A DNA stretch of 64,000 nucleotides from Oscillospiraceae bacterium (GCA_017513135.1 JAFWDH010000002.1:62001-126000); one strand, 5' to 3'. Counted from the stretch's first letter, positions 32,936 to 42,249 are shown. The notes: generated from the sequence alone by a model not told the origin. Numbers and translations: made by a program.

Positions 32936-34474
32936 TTATTCTTTTCGGAAGCCGTCCTTATACTTATCAAGGAAATAATCCAGCTTATACTGCTGGACCT
33001 TCGGAAGCTTCCTCTCACCCATCCACGGAGAGGTATCGAACATCATGCTGCGCTTATCTGTTTCTGTATACGGCGTCCACACCGGCAGCTCCGCTCCGTT
33101 GGGATCTCCGTTCTTCACGAAGTTCGCCCAGTATTCAGCCATCATATTGGAAAGCTCATAATCACTGGCAGCATATCTCCTCCAGTCGCGGTCCAGTGTC
33201 TGGAACACATAATAGTGCTCGAAGCCGTGATACGCGCCCTGGAAGTCTCCCGGAGCCCTTCTTATATTGCAGTATACGAACGCCGGCTTCATATGGTTGC
33301 ACAGCTGTGTCTCGGCAAACATCCTCGCCCTGTATATGTTGCTGTCAGTCATGGCGACCGCTATATCAGTGTCGGTCAGGCTGTCGCAGAACCTCACGAA
33401 ATCCTCTGCCCTGTCTCCGTATTTCTCCGAGTACTTCCTGACACCTTCTCTCGTGAGTATCGCACTCGGGGCAAAAGACGTGACTATAGCGCCTTCATCG
33501 CCGGCTCCTCCGACAAGATACGGGATGTCATGATGACGACCGCTGATATAGACGTCACAGGGATCTTCAGGGAACACGTATCCGTCTATGACTCCGCGGA
33601 AGAAGCACAGATATCCCGGCATCTTCCTGTACACGGCGCCCAGTTCCTCACAGGACAGTTTTCGGAGATCATCAAGGCTCTTGCATCCTGCTGCCTCAGC
33701 AAACATATCGCCTCTTCTGAATGCCTCCTCTTTTGGCATCCAGAAAGGAGATGATTCCGGCCCGTCATTGGGGTCCATCATATCATGCGTCACAGGAGCG
33801 CTCTCGATGATACAGCCTGCCAGATCGCCTCTCGTAAGCGGGGTGCACGCCAGGGCGGTAGCCGCGACCGCTCCTGATGAGTGTCCCATAAGAGTGATCC
33901 TGTCAGGATCGCCCCCGAAATTTGCTATGTTCTTTCTGACCCACTTGAGTGCGAATATCTGATCCAGATAATAGATGTTCCCTGCGCTTCCGTACGGATT
34001 TTCCTTTTCCATTTCTCTGTGGACCAGCATTCCCAGCGGTCCGGTCCTGTAGTTGATCGTGACCACCACGACGCCTCTTTTGCAGAAGCCTTCTCCGTCA
34101 TACTGCGGCCTGTTCGACGCACCTCCCATGAACGCGCCTCCCGGAATAAACATAAGGACGGGAAGTTTCTCATCAGCGCTTCCCGCCGGAGTATATACGT
34201 TCAGATAGAGGCAGTCCTCACTGTCCCTGAGATCGTCACTGCGCCCCATGAACTGATAGCAGGCGTTGCCGAACTCGACACAGTCTCTCACGCCTTCCCA
34301 TTTCTCATGCGGCTGCGGGAATCTCCATCTCAGCTCGCCGACAGGCGGCGCTGCATAAGGGATGCCCTTGAACACCGTGAATCTCGGATTGTTTCCCTCT
34401 GTCCCTCTGACCGCACCGTACTCTGTCTGTGCGATCCTGAGAGCTGTTTTGTCTCTTCCGTATGTAAATGCCAT
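32936..34474 (-). CDS. Type-B carboxylesterase
   Basis: A 512-residue carboxylesterase/lipase (PnbA family). The start is the ATG at 34474, with GGAGGAAG upstream. The substrate entry GIPYAAPPVGELRWRFPQPHEKWEGV, EDCLYLNVYTPAG, oxyanion PGGAFMGG, nucleophile elbow LMGHSSGAVAATAL, acid in GGAGDEGA and His in GFEHYYVF make a complete triad. No secretion signal, so it is intracellular. The second esterase gene follows 115 bp downstream. Confidence 0.92.
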   Translation of the reverse strand: MAFTYGRDKTALRIAQTEYGAVRGTEGNNPRFTVFKGIPYAAPPVGELRWRFPQPHEKWEGVRDCVEFGNACYQFMGRSDDLRDSEDCLYLNVYTPAGSADEKLPVLMFIPGGAFMGGASNRPQYDGEGFCKRGVVVVTINYRTGPLGMLVHREMEKENPYGSAGNIYYLDQIFALKWVRKNIANFGGDPDRITLMGHSSGAVAATALACTPLTRGDLAGCIIESAPVTHDMMDPNDGPESSPFWMPKEEAFRRGDMFAEAAGCKSLDDLRKLSCEELGAVYRKMPGYLCFFRGVIDGYVFPEDPCDVYISGRHHDIPYLVGGAGDEGAIVTSFAPSAILTREGVRKYSEKYGDRAEDFVRFCDSLTDTDIAVAMTDSNIYRARMFAETQLCNHMKPAFVYCNIRRAPGDFQGAYHGFEHYYVFQTLDRDWRRYAASDYELSNMMAEYWANFVKNGDPNGAELPVWTPYTETDKRSMMFDTSPWMGERKLPKVQQYKLDYFLDKYKDGFRKE

Positions 34475-34652
34475 TCGGTCTTCCTCCGCAAATCCTTCGC
34501 TTTTACATGCTGCTGTTTCTGTTATTAGTATACTTCCGGCATCCATCTATTGGAACTGAACCGCATGCGTCCGAACACCGTCAACTTGCCTTTTTTCTCT
34601 GCATATGAGAAAATAAGTTGCTAAATCTGAAAATGGAAAGGAGCGTTTATCT

Positions 34653-34841
34653 GTGAAAAGACTATTCATATCAGAGAAAAACGAGAAAAGAAACAATAGC
34701 CGCATCGGCACCGCTGTTGCAGTTGCCGTCACTTCGAGTGTAGCTTTCGCAGCGCTTAGTATCGCCGTGCTTACGGCTGTCTACTGCAGATCGCTTCTTA
34801 AGATCGAGTATCTCGGAGACAGCGATGTCTACGATGAATGA
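34653..34841 (+). CDS. Small single-pass membrane protein (62 aa)
   Basis: A 62-residue protein with a GTG start and AAGGAG nine bases upstream. It has a basic N-terminus (KRLFISEKNEKRNNSR), one membrane helix (about 19-44) and an acidic C-terminus (YLGDSDVYDE). Not recognised. It lies 30 bp upstream of the acyl-CoA ligase gene and probably shares its transcript, so it may anchor or modulate the ligase. Confidence 0.65.
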   Translation: MKRLFISEKNEKRNNSRIGTAVAVAVTSSVAFAALSIAVLTAVYCRSLLKIEYLGDSDVYDE

Positions 34842-34871
34842 TCTGCAAACACTGATAAGAAGGTAATAGAG

Positions 34872-36524
34872 ATGGCAAAAAAATACAGATATATCCCGAG
34901 GATGGAAGCCACTTCTGTCCGTGAAATGCTTGAAACTACAGTCAGCGCCCACCCCGATGTGGATGCCTATCAGTTCAAAGAGCCCGGATCCGATGAGATC
35001 AGGCATGTCACTTTCAGGGAATTCAATGAGATCACAGAGAATCTCGGCGCCGCACTGACCGAGATGGGATACGGCAAGGCACACATCGCCTGCGTCGGCG
35101 AGAACAGTTTCGACTGGATCTGCGCTTATATCACCGTTCTCAAGAGCGCCGGCGTATTCGTACCTGTGGACAAAGATCTTCCGACAGATGACAAGATACA
35201 TGTTCTTACGGAGAGCGACGCCTCTGTCCTGTTCTTCAGCGACAAATTCGAGCCATGGGTCCGTGAAAACATGAAAGCTCTCAAGGGCATAAAGTGCTTT
35301 ATCGGTTTCTCTGTCGAAAAGGACGATAAAAAGATCAAGTCCTACAAGGCTCTTATAGAAAAAGGAGCTCAGCTGAGCAGAGAAGAGTATGACTCTCTCA
35401 GATCTGACCCCAATGAGCTCAAGCTCATGGTATACACGTCCGGGACCACCGGAATAGCAAAAGGTGTTATGCTCAGCGAGCATAACCTGACATCGGTCAT
35501 AGTCAATGCCCTTTACGTCACGCAGATATTCGGCAAGAGCCTTTCTATCCTTCCTTACCATCATACATATGAAGGCGTTCTCGATATCATAGGCTGCATA
35601 TTTGAGGCAAATACGCTGTGCATCAACAGTTCGCTCAAGAGGATCGTCAAGGATCTGCAGGAATACAAGCCGACACAGATATTCATCGTTCCGGCTATAG
35701 CCGAGTTCATGTATTCGAGCATTCTCAAGAACATCCGCCAGCAGGGGAAGGAAAAGTCCTTTAACGGAGCCGTGCTTCTCTCAAGATCGATGAGGAAGAT
35801 CGGCGTCGACCTGCGTCCTGTCCTTTTCAAGACCCTCAGGAGCGTCTTCGGAGGCGACCTTGTAAAGATAATCTGCGGCGGTGCCCCTATCCGTCCTGAG
35901 ATCGGCAAGTTCTTTGACGACATCGGCATCAATCTGATAGGCGGTTACGGCATAACCGAATGCTCTCCTCTGGTGTCGGTAAACGATGAGAAGTCTCTCA
36001 CATATGATACAGTGGGTTATGCTCTTCCCTGCACGGAGATCAAGATCGACTCTCCCAATGAAGAGGGAATAGGAGAGATCCTCGTAAAGGGCGATACCGT
36101 TATGCTCGGTTACTACAAACAGCCCGAAAAGACTGCAGAGGTCCTGACTGAGGACGGATGGTTCTCCACCGGAGACTACGGTTACATCAACAAAAAAGAG
36201 CGTCTGGTCATCACCGGGAGGAAAAAGAACATAATCGTCCTGAGCAACGGCAAGAACATATATCCCGAGGAGATAGAGGGATACATACAGGACATACCTT
36301 ACGTAGAGGAAGTCATAGTCAAAGGCCATAAGAACGAGAGCGGAGAAGAAGTCGGACTGGACGCCGAGCTTTATCTCAGCGAGCCTCATGATGAGGCTGA
36401 TGTCCTGAAGGATATACAGAAAAAACTCTCGATCCTTCCGATGTACAAGAATGTGTCCCGCGTTGAGATCAGAACGGAACCATTCCCGAAAACGTCCACC
36501 AACAAGATCAAAAGACAGTACTGA
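34872..36524 (+). CDS. AMP-forming acyl-CoA ligase
   Basis: A 550-residue adenylate-forming enzyme of the long-chain acyl-CoA synthetase type. The P-loop-like MVYTSGTTGIAKGVMLSEHN, the acyl site GGYGITECSPLVSVN, DGWFSTGDYGYI, and VITGRKKNIIVLSNGKNIYPEEIE with the hinge are present, and the C-terminal domain ends near KTSTNKIKRQY with the catalytic Lys. It activates a fatty or aryl acid to the AMP ester and then the CoA thioester. The substrate is not clear. Confidence 0.93.
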   Translation: MAKKYRYIPRMEATSVREMLETTVSAHPDVDAYQFKEPGSDEIRHVTFREFNEITENLGAALTEMGYGKAHIACVGENSFDWICAYITVLKSAGVFVPVDKDLPTDDKIHVLTESDASVLFFSDKFEPWVRENMKALKGIKCFIGFSVEKDDKKIKSYKALIEKGAQLSREEYDSLRSDPNELKLMVYTSGTTGIAKGVMLSEHNLTSVIVNALYVTQIFGKSLSILPYHHTYEGVLDIIGCIFEANTLCINSSLKRIVKDLQEYKPTQIFIVPAIAEFMYSSILKNIRQQGKEKSFNGAVLLSRSMRKIGVDLRPVLFKTLRSVFGGDLVKIICGGAPIRPEIGKFFDDIGINLIGGYGITECSPLVSVNDEKSLTYDTVGYALPCTEIKIDSPNEEGIGEILVKGDTVMLGYYKQPEKTAEVLTEDGWFSTGDYGYINKKERLVITGRKKNIIVLSNGKNIYPEEIEGYIQDIPYVEEVIVKGHKNESGEEVGLDAELYLSEPHDEADVLKDIQKKLSILPMYKNVSRVEIRTEPFPKTSTNKIKRQY

Positions 36525-36529
36525 TCATG

Positions 36530-36562
36530 AAAGCGGGAGCCTGGAATGGCTCCCGCTTTTAT
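36530..36562 (+). terminator. Terminator after the acyl-CoA ligase gene
   Basis: AAAGCGGGAGCC (36530-36541) and GGCTCCCGCTTT (36548-36559) form a 12-bp stem ending in TTTT. It insulates the methionine operon from upstream transcription. Confidence 0.88.
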
Positions 36563-36565
36563 TGC

Positions 36566-36595
36566 TTGACAACTGTTCCTGCGGTAATGCACAAT
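36566..36595 (+). promoter_or_regulatory. Probable promoter of the methionine operon
   Basis: A perfect TTGACA at 36566-36571, 18-bp spacer and CACAAT at 36590-36595 (four of six matches). Transcription would start near 36602, about 27 bases before the leader peptide ATG. Confidence 0.55.
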
Positions 36596-36628
36596 TATTC
36601 AAGTCAGAAACAGAAGGAGAACAGAATC

Positions 36629-36694
36629 ATGTTATCCTGCAGACCGGTCCATATCATGATGATGCCTATGCTCATGCGTCGCATGGGCACTTAG
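36629..36694 (+). CDS. Met-rich leader peptide of the metY-metA operon
   Basis: A 21-codon ORF with AAGGAG nine bases upstream (36614-36619). Seven codons are ATG, six of them in the last twelve codons (MMMPMLMRRM before the final GT). It lies between the promoter and an intrinsic terminator and directly precedes two methionine-biosynthesis genes. This is the layout of ribosome-mediated amino-acid attenuators such as trpL or hisL. Lack of charged Met-tRNA would stall the ribosome at ATG 36656-36664. Confidence 0.75.
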   Translation: MLSCRPVHIMMMPMLMRRMGT

Positions 36695-36770
36695 GTGATG
36701 AACGGATCGATACTGAAGGAACAGTCTGATCCACAATCTCCGCGGTGCCTTAACGGTACCGCGTTTTTTT
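36685..36770 (+). promoter_or_regulatory. Attenuator: possible antiterminator and terminator before metY
   Basis: Terminator: CGCGGTGCC (36741-36749), loop TTAAC, GGTACCGCG (36755-36763), T7. Competing helix: GGGCACT (36685-36691) can pair with GGTGCCT (36744-36750), removing the terminator's 5' arm; a stable hairpin 36704-36732 would sit inside it. A ribosome stalled at the ATG cluster leaves 36685-36691 free, while one that reaches the stop at 36692 covers it, so termination would occur when Met-tRNA is plentiful. No SAM-box or Met T-box signature was found here. Confidence 0.7.
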
Positions 36771-36786
36771 GCGAAAGGAAAAGAAG

Positions 36787-38076
36787 ATGAATTACAACAT
36801 CGACACACTGTGCGTACAGGGCGGTTATGTTCCAGGCAACGGCGACCCGGTACAGCTTCCTATCACCCAGAGCACGACATTCCGCTACACATCCGCAGAG
36901 GATATGGGAAAGCTGTTCGATCTGGAAGCCAGCGGGTATTTTTACAGCCGTCTGCAGAATCCCACCAATGACCTGGTAGCCGAGAAGATCTGCAAGCTGG
37001 AAGGCGGTACCGCAGCCATGCTGACCGCTTCAGGACAGGCCGCGACCTTTTATTCGGTATTCAATATCGCAGAGTGCGGAGATCACGTTGTTTCCTGCTC
37101 CGCGATCTACGGCGGCTCCTACAACCTGTTCGCGAACACGATGCGCAAGATGGGGATAGAGTTCACCTTTGTGGCTCCTGAGTGTTCGGATGAGGAACTG
37201 GAAGCAGCATTTCGCCCCAATACAAAAGCTGTTTTCGGAGAAACTATCTCGAATCCGGCTCTTGTCATCCTTGACATCGAACGCTTCGCCAAGGCAGCCC
37301 ATGCTCACGGCGTTCCGCTCATTCTTGACAACACATTTGCAACCCCCATCAACTGCAGGCCTTTTGAATGGGGCGCAGATATAGTCACACACAGCACCAC
37401 CAAATATATGGACGGCCATGCCGGCGCTCTCGGCGGAGCCATAGTCGACTCCGGCAACTTTGACTGGATGGCTCATGCGGACAAGTTCCCCGGCCTCACT
37501 ACCGCTGATCCCAGTTATCACGGGATCATATATGCCGAGAAATTCGGCAAGGAAGGCGCCTTTATCACCAAATGCACATCCCAGCTCATGAGAGACTTCG
37601 GATCCATCCAGGCCCCTCAGAACGCATACTATCTGAACCTCGGACTGGAAAGCCTGCATGTCAGGATGCGCAGGCACTGCGAGAACGCACAGGCTGTAGC
37701 CGAGTTCCTGTCTTCAAACGATATGGTATCCTGGGTAAGCTACTGCGGTCTTCCCGGTGACAGATACTATGAACGTGCCAGAAAGTATATGCCGAACGGT
37801 TCCTGCGGTGTCGTCAGTTTTGGAGTGAAGGGCGGACGGAAAGCCGCTGAGGTATTCATGTCGAACCTCAAACTTGCCATGCTTGAGACTCATGTTGCCG
37901 ATTCCCGCACCAGCTGTCTGCACCCCGCCAGTACTACCCACAGACAGATGAATGATGAAGAGCTTATAGCGGCAGGTGTCCAGCCGGATCAGGTAAGATT
38001 TTCCTGCGGCATCGAGTCCGCGGATGATATCATTGCCGACATCAGACAGGCGCTGGAAGCCGCAAAGGGGGCCTGA
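36787..38076 (+). CDS. metY: O-acetylhomoserine sulfhydrylase (PLP)
   Basis: A 429-residue Cys/Met-metabolism PLP enzyme that makes homocysteine from O-acetylhomoserine and sulfide. It opens [33 protein letters not shown] and has the PLP lysine in [18 protein letters not shown] and the C-terminal [15 protein letters not shown] segment, all typical of the OAH sulfhydrylase branch. The ATG at 36787 with AAGGA is preferred over an upstream TTG. It is followed after five bases by metA, which supplies its substrate. Confidence 0.94.
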   Translation: MNYNIDTLCVQGGYVPGNGDPVQLPITQSTTFRYTSAEDMGKLFDLEASGYFYSRLQNPTNDLVAEKICKLEGGTAAMLTASGQAATFYSVFNIAECGDHVVSCSAIYGGSYNLFANTMRKMGIEFTFVAPECSDEELEAAFRPNTKAVFGETISNPALVILDIERFAKAAHAHGVPLILDNTFATPINCRPFEWGADIVTHSTTKYMDGHAGALGGAIVDSGNFDWMAHADKFPGLTTADPSYHGIIYAEKFGKEGAFITKCTSQLMRDFGSIQAPQNAYYLNLGLESLHVRMRRHCENAQAVAEFLSSNDMVSWVSYCGLPGDRYYERARKYMPNGSCGVVSFGVKGGRKAAEVFMSNLKLAMLETHVADSRTSCLHPASTTHRQMNDEELIAAGVQPDQVRFSCGIESADDIIADIRQALEAAKGA

Positions 38077-38081
38077 GCCAG

Positions 38082-39011
38082 ATGCCTATCAAGATCTCCA
38101 GAGATCTTCCCGCTTTTGAGACCCTGACAAGGGAGAACATCTTCGTGATGGACCTCGACAGGGCTATAACACAGCGGGTTCGTCCGTTGAAAATCGTGAT
38201 CCTCAATCTGATGCCGACCAAGATAGAGACAGAGACTCAGCTGCTTCGCATGCTGGGCAACACGCCGCTTCAGGTAGAGATAGAGCTCATGCAGACTGCG
38301 ACCCATACAGCAAAGAACACCTCTGCCGAACACATGTCTCATTTTTACAGAACCATCGATGACATCCGTGAAAGAAACTTTGACGGAATGGTGATAACAG
38401 GGGCTCCGGTAGAACACCTTGAATTCGAGCAGGTGGAATACTGGGACGAACTATGCGACATCATGGACTGGACAAGGACCCATGTGTTCAGCACATTTCA
38501 CATCTGCTGGGGCGCTCAGGCTGCTTTGTACCATCACTACAGGATAAACAAGCATCCTCTTTCAGAGAAACTTTTCGGTGTCTTTCCGCATTCGTCCGAA
38601 GTCAGAAACAGCCGGTTATTCCGGGGCATGGACGATGTATTCATGGCACCGCACTCCAGGCATACCACTGTTCTGCGGGATGAGATAGAGTCCTGTCCTG
38701 CACTTACCATTGAAGCTTCATCTCCGCAAGCCGGGGTCTATACGGTCACCGCAATGGATGGCAGACAGATCTTCATTTTCGGGCACAGTGAATATGACCG
38801 CGGAACCCTTGAAAAGGAATACCTGAGAGACAAAAACGCCGGTCTCCCCATCAAGCCACCGGTCAATTATTATCCGGACGACGATGACACACGGACCCCG
38901 AATATGACCTGGAGGTCTCATGCCAGTCTTATCTATGCAAACTGGCTGAACTACTATGTATACCAGGAAACGCCGTATGACCTCTCAGACGTCAATAACA
39001 TAATAATGTAA
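38082..39011 (+). CDS. metAA: Homoserine O-acetyltransferase (MetA family)
   Basis: A 309-residue MetA-type acyltransferase. The catalytic Cys lies in [11 protein letters not shown] and the His-Glu pair in [15 protein letters not shown]. In this family a Glu in the GAPVE motif goes with acetyl-CoA and Gly (GAPLG) with succinyl-CoA; here it reads [10 protein letters not shown], so the product should be O-acetylhomoserine, matching the adjacent metY. Together they turn homoserine and sulfide into homocysteine. Confidence 0.94.
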   Translation: MPIKISRDLPAFETLTRENIFVMDLDRAITQRVRPLKIVILNLMPTKIETETQLLRMLGNTPLQVEIELMQTATHTAKNTSAEHMSHFYRTIDDIRERNFDGMVITGAPVEHLEFEQVEYWDELCDIMDWTRTHVFSTFHICWGAQAALYHHYRINKHPLSEKLFGVFPHSSEVRNSRLFRGMDDVFMAPHSRHTTVLRDEIESCPALTIEASSPQAGVYTVTAMDGRQIFIFGHSEYDRGTLEKEYLRDKNAGLPIKPPVNYYPDDDDTRTPNMTWRSHASLIYANWLNYYVYQETPYDLSDVNNIIM

Positions 39012-39018
39012 TGCTGAA

Positions 39019-39060
39019 AAGACGTCACAGCTGCGCTGTGACGTCTTCGATTTCATTTGT
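39019..39060 (+). terminator. Terminator of the methionine operon
   Basis: A 13-bp stem (AAGACGTCACAGC at 39019-39031 with 39035-39047) followed by a T-rich CGATTTCATTTGTTTT. Confidence 0.8.
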
Positions 39061-39075
39061 TTTATTCGGAAAAAC

Positions 39076-39108
39076 AGTAACGCCTCATCCGAAAGATGAG
39101 GCGTTACT
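39076..39108 (-). terminator. Terminator of the tRNA-Ser gene
   Basis: A 14-bp perfect stem with AGTAACGCCTCATC arms; on the minus strand it is followed by GTTTTTCC. Confidence 0.85.
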
Positions 39109-39114
39109 GCTATT

Positions 39115-39203
39115 TGGCGGAGAGTGTGGGATTCGAACCCACGTGACGTTGCCGTCAAACGGTTTTCAAGACCGCCTCGTTATGACCGCTTCGATAACTC
39201 TCC
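39115..39203 (-). tRNA. tRNA-Ser (anticodon UGA), CCA encoded
   Basis: The minus strand reads GGAGAGT at the 5' end, pairing with ACTCTCC before G and an encoded CCA. The anticodon loop CTTGAAA holds TGA, which reads UCA serine codons. A long variable arm follows the anticodon stem, as expected for serine, and the T arm has GGTTCGAATCC. Eighty-nine bases including CCA. Confidence 0.95.
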
Positions 39204-39240
39204 ACTTTTATCAGGCAGCAGTTTCCTGTGCCGCCCGATT

Positions 39241-39269
39241 ATTATATATTTATTTTCTTTCCTTGGCAA
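39241..39269 (-). promoter_or_regulatory. Promoter of the tRNA-Ser gene
   Basis: On the minus strand TTGCCA (39269-39264), 17-bp spacer, TATAAT (39246-39241). It lies between the alr stop and the tRNA, so the tRNA can be made independently. Confidence 0.75.
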
Positions 39270-39290
39270 GACGGCTGTCTAAGCTGTCCG

Positions 39291-40454
39291 TCAGGTAGTG
39301 TAGTCAACTACCGAGACCTCTTTCCCGTCTCTGATATAGACTCTTTCCACTCGTCTTGATATCCCGCAGAGTATCTCATAATTGATGGTTCCTGCCAGAG
39401 CAGCGACATTGTCCACTCCGATGGGACATTTCTCTCCGAAAAGGATCACCTGATCGCCTTCATGTACTTCCGCACTGGTCACATCAAGCATCATCTGATC
39501 CATACAGATGTTTCCGATTATCGGTACGACCGTATCGTTCACAAATGCATAACCTCTGTTTGAAAGGACCCGTGGATAGCCGTCGGCATATCCGATCGCT
39601 ACGGTCGCGACCTTCATATCCTTCTCACACCTGAATTTTCTTCCGTATCCGACGGTCTCGCCGGGGTGCAGATCCTTGACAAGCGAAACCGTGGTCTTCA
39701 GCGTCATTACGGGTCTGAGGTCGACTTCCTCGATAGGCTTGCCGCTGGGAGAGCATCCGTAAAGAACTATTCCGGGCCTCACCATAGTGTGGTGATATGA
39801 CGGGATGAAGATCATGGCTGCGGAGTTGCAGCAGTGGACTCTTTCAAAGTCCACTCCCCTTTTCTTCAGTTCCCATATAACATCTGAGAATCTGTCGTGC
39901 TGAAGCAGCGTAAAGGCCTTGGATTCATCGGAGTCCTCATCTGCGACCGCGAAATGTGTGAATATCCCGGTGGTGTTGAGCCCCGGCAGGGACACGGCCT
40001 TCTCTATCTGCCTGACACACTCTTCCGGCTCGCATGCAGCAAACCCGATTCTGCTCATTCCGGTATCGACCTTGATATGAACGTCTACCGCGATACCTGC
40101 ATCTGCCGCTGCAGCACTCAGTTCCTCTGCGTAATCCGGTCCAAGGACCGTCTGTGTTATACCCATCTCAGAAAGATCCGAACAGTTCTCCACAGGCGTA
40201 TAGCCAAGGATGAGGATCGGCTTTTCTATCCCCGCCTTCCGAAGCCTTTTTGCCTCCATGAGATTAGAAACCGCGAACCAGTCTGAGAATTCGGAGATGG
40301 CATTGGCGACTTCAACATCTCCGTGTCCGTAAGCATCAGCCTTGACGACCGCCATAAGGGCAACTCCGTCCTTAAGCATTCCCTTGAGCTGCGCACAATT
40401 GTATCTCAGATTGTCAAGATTTATCTCTACCCAAGTCCTCTTCAGTTTTTCCAC
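39291..40454 (-). CDS. alr: Alanine racemase
   Basis: A 387-residue PLP racemase that supplies D-alanine for peptidoglycan. The PLP lysine is in VVKADAYGHG (Lys38); the partner Tyr lies in the VGYGRKFRCEKDMKVATV block, and HCCNSAAM and VRPGIVLYGCSPSG are intact. It follows the sortase gene by 13 bp on the same strand. Confidence 0.96.
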   Translation of the reverse strand: MEKLKRTWVEINLDNLRYNCAQLKGMLKDGVALMAVVKADAYGHGDVEVANAISEFSDWFAVSNLMEAKRLRKAGIEKPILILGYTPVENCSDLSEMGITQTVLGPDYAEELSAAAADAGIAVDVHIKVDTGMSRIGFAACEPEECVRQIEKAVSLPGLNTTGIFTHFAVADEDSDESKAFTLLQHDRFSDVIWELKKRGVDFERVHCCNSAAMIFIPSYHHTMVRPGIVLYGCSPSGKPIEEVDLRPVMTLKTTVSLVKDLHPGETVGYGRKFRCEKDMKVATVAIGYADGYPRVLSNRGYAFVNDTVVPIIGNICMDQMMLDVTSAEVHEGDQVILFGEKCPIGVDNVAALAGTINYEILCGISRRVERVYIRDGKEVSVVDYTT

Positions 40455-40467
40455 GGAATGACCTCCC

Positions 40468-41406
40468 TCAGTCTTCAGTTATGAGTCTTGCTGCAAGGAC
40501 GAATCGCGTATACGGATCAGATGTACAGGTAGAAAGCAGCAAGATCTGGTCTTCTTCTGTAAGTTCTATTCCGAAGTCCACATAACTGTTTTCTATCATA
40601 TAATCGAAAGTCTCTCTGAATCTGTCCTCTGTAGGATCGGGATCTATGTAGTTGATCGTTACCGGCATGTCCGAACAAGCGAACACTTCCCACTTCATCT
40701 CTCTGAACAGCAGCGAAAAGGTAAAGACCGGGTGTTCTCTGGCAAAGTCCTCATCTCTGTACCGCTTTATCTTGCTGAACTTGTTGCCGTTCGCCGAGTT
40801 CCCCGATGAATGGCCATAGATTATAGTGACCCTGTCGTACAGAGTGGCGCCGCTGTGGAGATTGATGAAATCCATGAAGTAACAGCCCCAGACGCTGTAT
40901 CTTCCTTCCTCATTCTTTCTGAGATAATAAGAGTTGTCGACAGACTGGAACACCAGATTGTCTACTTCACATCCGTCTATCGTCAGCCATCCGACCACGT
41001 CGCTGTTGGCATTGAATGCATTCTCAAGATTCTCGCTTACAAACTTGCCGCTTCCTGTGTAATCATCCACGACTACTATGCTGTGCTGGGTCGAATCATT
41101 CTCCCTCACTGTATCTCCCGCAGAGGGAGTCATAAGAAACCACACGGAAGCTATACCGACAGCCATCATCAGTACTGACGATATGACCGATCTTCCGACC
41201 TGTCTGATCCTGTACCCGAAAGTATCCTTCAGCAGATCTTCATATATCTCCAGTCTCTGCTCTTCCGCGATACCGTCAGCAGTTCCGCCAGTTGCAGTTT
41301 CCGTGCTGCCGAAAAACTCTTCTTCCATTCCGGGAGATGATCTTTCTTTTTCAATTCTCTCCTCAGACGCTCTGTATATATTCTTATCTTTCCCTTTTCT
41401 GTACAT
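40468..41406 (-). CDS. srtB: Class B sortase
   Basis: A 312-residue membrane transpeptidase. A long charged cytoplasmic N-terminus, one membrane helix (about 75-97) and the sortase barrel follow: VVGWLTIDGCEVDNLVFQ, the catalytic His in TIIYGHSSGN, Cys in LLLSTCTSD and Arg in TRFVLAARL. Class B enzymes anchor a few proteins, often haem- or spore-related, at NPxTN-like signals. No protein with such a signal was seen in the window. It shares a transcript with alr. Confidence 0.9.
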   Translation of the reverse strand: MYRKGKDKNIYRASEERIEKERSSPGMEEEFFGSTETATGGTADGIAEEQRLEIYEDLLKDTFGYRIRQVGRSVISSVLMMAVGIASVWFLMTPSAGDTVRENDSTQHSIVVVDDYTGSGKFVSENLENAFNANSDVVGWLTIDGCEVDNLVFQSVDNSYYLRKNEEGRYSVWGCYFMDFINLHSGATLYDRVTIIYGHSSGNSANGNKFSKIKRYRDEDFAREHPVFTFSLLFREMKWEVFACSDMPVTINYIDPDPTEDRFRETFDYMIENSYVDFGIELTEEDQILLLSTCTSDPYTRFVLAARLITED

Positions 41407-41695
41407 CCTTCGCTGACCGCCGTTCTGTTAATCGAGAGCGATCCTCCGATAAATTGGTCCGCTGTACCCGTATGATCCTTTATGCGCTTTTTCGGGCATC
41501 CTTATTATTATAGCTTATCAGACACGCTTTTGCTCACTGCTTTGTATTCTGCAATTATAACCACGTCAAACAACAGTTAACCGTTTGCACAAAAAGGTTT
41601 CATCATTTTTGTTATGCATCATTAACAAATTATACGATAAAGTCATGTCGATTTATTGTAGAATATATGTAGAACCTGAAAAGGAGGGTTTGCAA
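41407..41695. other. Intergenic region between sortase and hpf
   Basis: About 290 AT-rich bases between divergent genes. TAGAAT at 41659-41664 could be the hpf -10, but no well-placed -35 was found, so hpf may use an alternative sigma factor. No ORF with a ribosome site or hairpin was seen. Confidence 0.4.
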
Positions 41696-42232
41696 ATGAA
41701 AGTTAAGACATCAGGACACGGACTGAATCTGAGACAAAGCTTCATTGACAACGCCAACAAGCGTCTTCAGAAGTTTGACAGGTTCTTCAACGATGAGGCA
41801 GACGGCGCCGTTAACGTCGATCTTGAAAAAGACCGCTATACGGTGGAGATCACAGTAAAAAGCCGCGGATTCTTCTTCCGCACGGAGAAGACTTCAACGG
41901 ATCTTGATTCTGCCTTCCGTGAGGCTGTGGATCTCATGATGAGGCAGATAGTCAAGAACAAGAGCAAGCTCGGAAACAGAGTTAAAGCCCGTGAAGTCGA
42001 ACTTGCAGGAGAAGAGCTGGAACTTGCTCCGGAAGCTGATTCCGAGCAGGAGTACACGATCGCCAGAGAAAAGAGATTCCTGGTCGAGCCTATGAGCGAG
42101 CAGGAAGCCATTCTGCAGATGAATATGCTCGGGCACACGTTCTTTATGTTCCGCAATGCGGATACCAACGAGCTCAACATAGTTTACCGCCGCCATGATG
42201 ATTCCTACGGCTTGCTAGTTCCTCTCAACTGA
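41696..42232 (+). CDS. hpf: Ribosome hibernation promoting factor, long form
   Basis: A 178-residue long HPF that dimerises 70S ribosomes into 100S particles in stationary phase. The N-terminal S30AE domain (MKVKTSGHGLNLRQSFIDNANKRLQKFDRFF) and the C-terminal dimerisation domain (REKRFLVEPMSEQEAILQMNMLGHTFFMFRN...YGLLVPL) are both complete. The start at 41696 has AAGGAGGG upstream. Confidence 0.95.
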   Translation: MKVKTSGHGLNLRQSFIDNANKRLQKFDRFFNDEADGAVNVDLEKDRYTVEITVKSRGFFFRTEKTSTDLDSAFREAVDLMMRQIVKNKSKLGNRVKAREVELAGEELELAPEADSEQEYTIAREKRFLVEPMSEQEAILQMNMLGHTFFMFRNADTNELNIVYRRHDDSYGLLVPLN

Positions 42233-42249
42233 TATACAATTAGCACACA

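Noticed and set aside
32912-33754. A 280-codon plus-strand frame opposite the carboxylesterase gene
   Set aside because: It is antisense to a protein with a complete catalytic triad, has no SD and shows no recognisable motifs.
36562-36786. SAM riboswitch or methionine T-box before metY
   Set aside because: No GGGTGGNACCGCG-like T-box sequence and no SAM-box core was found; the Met-rich ORF explains the region better.
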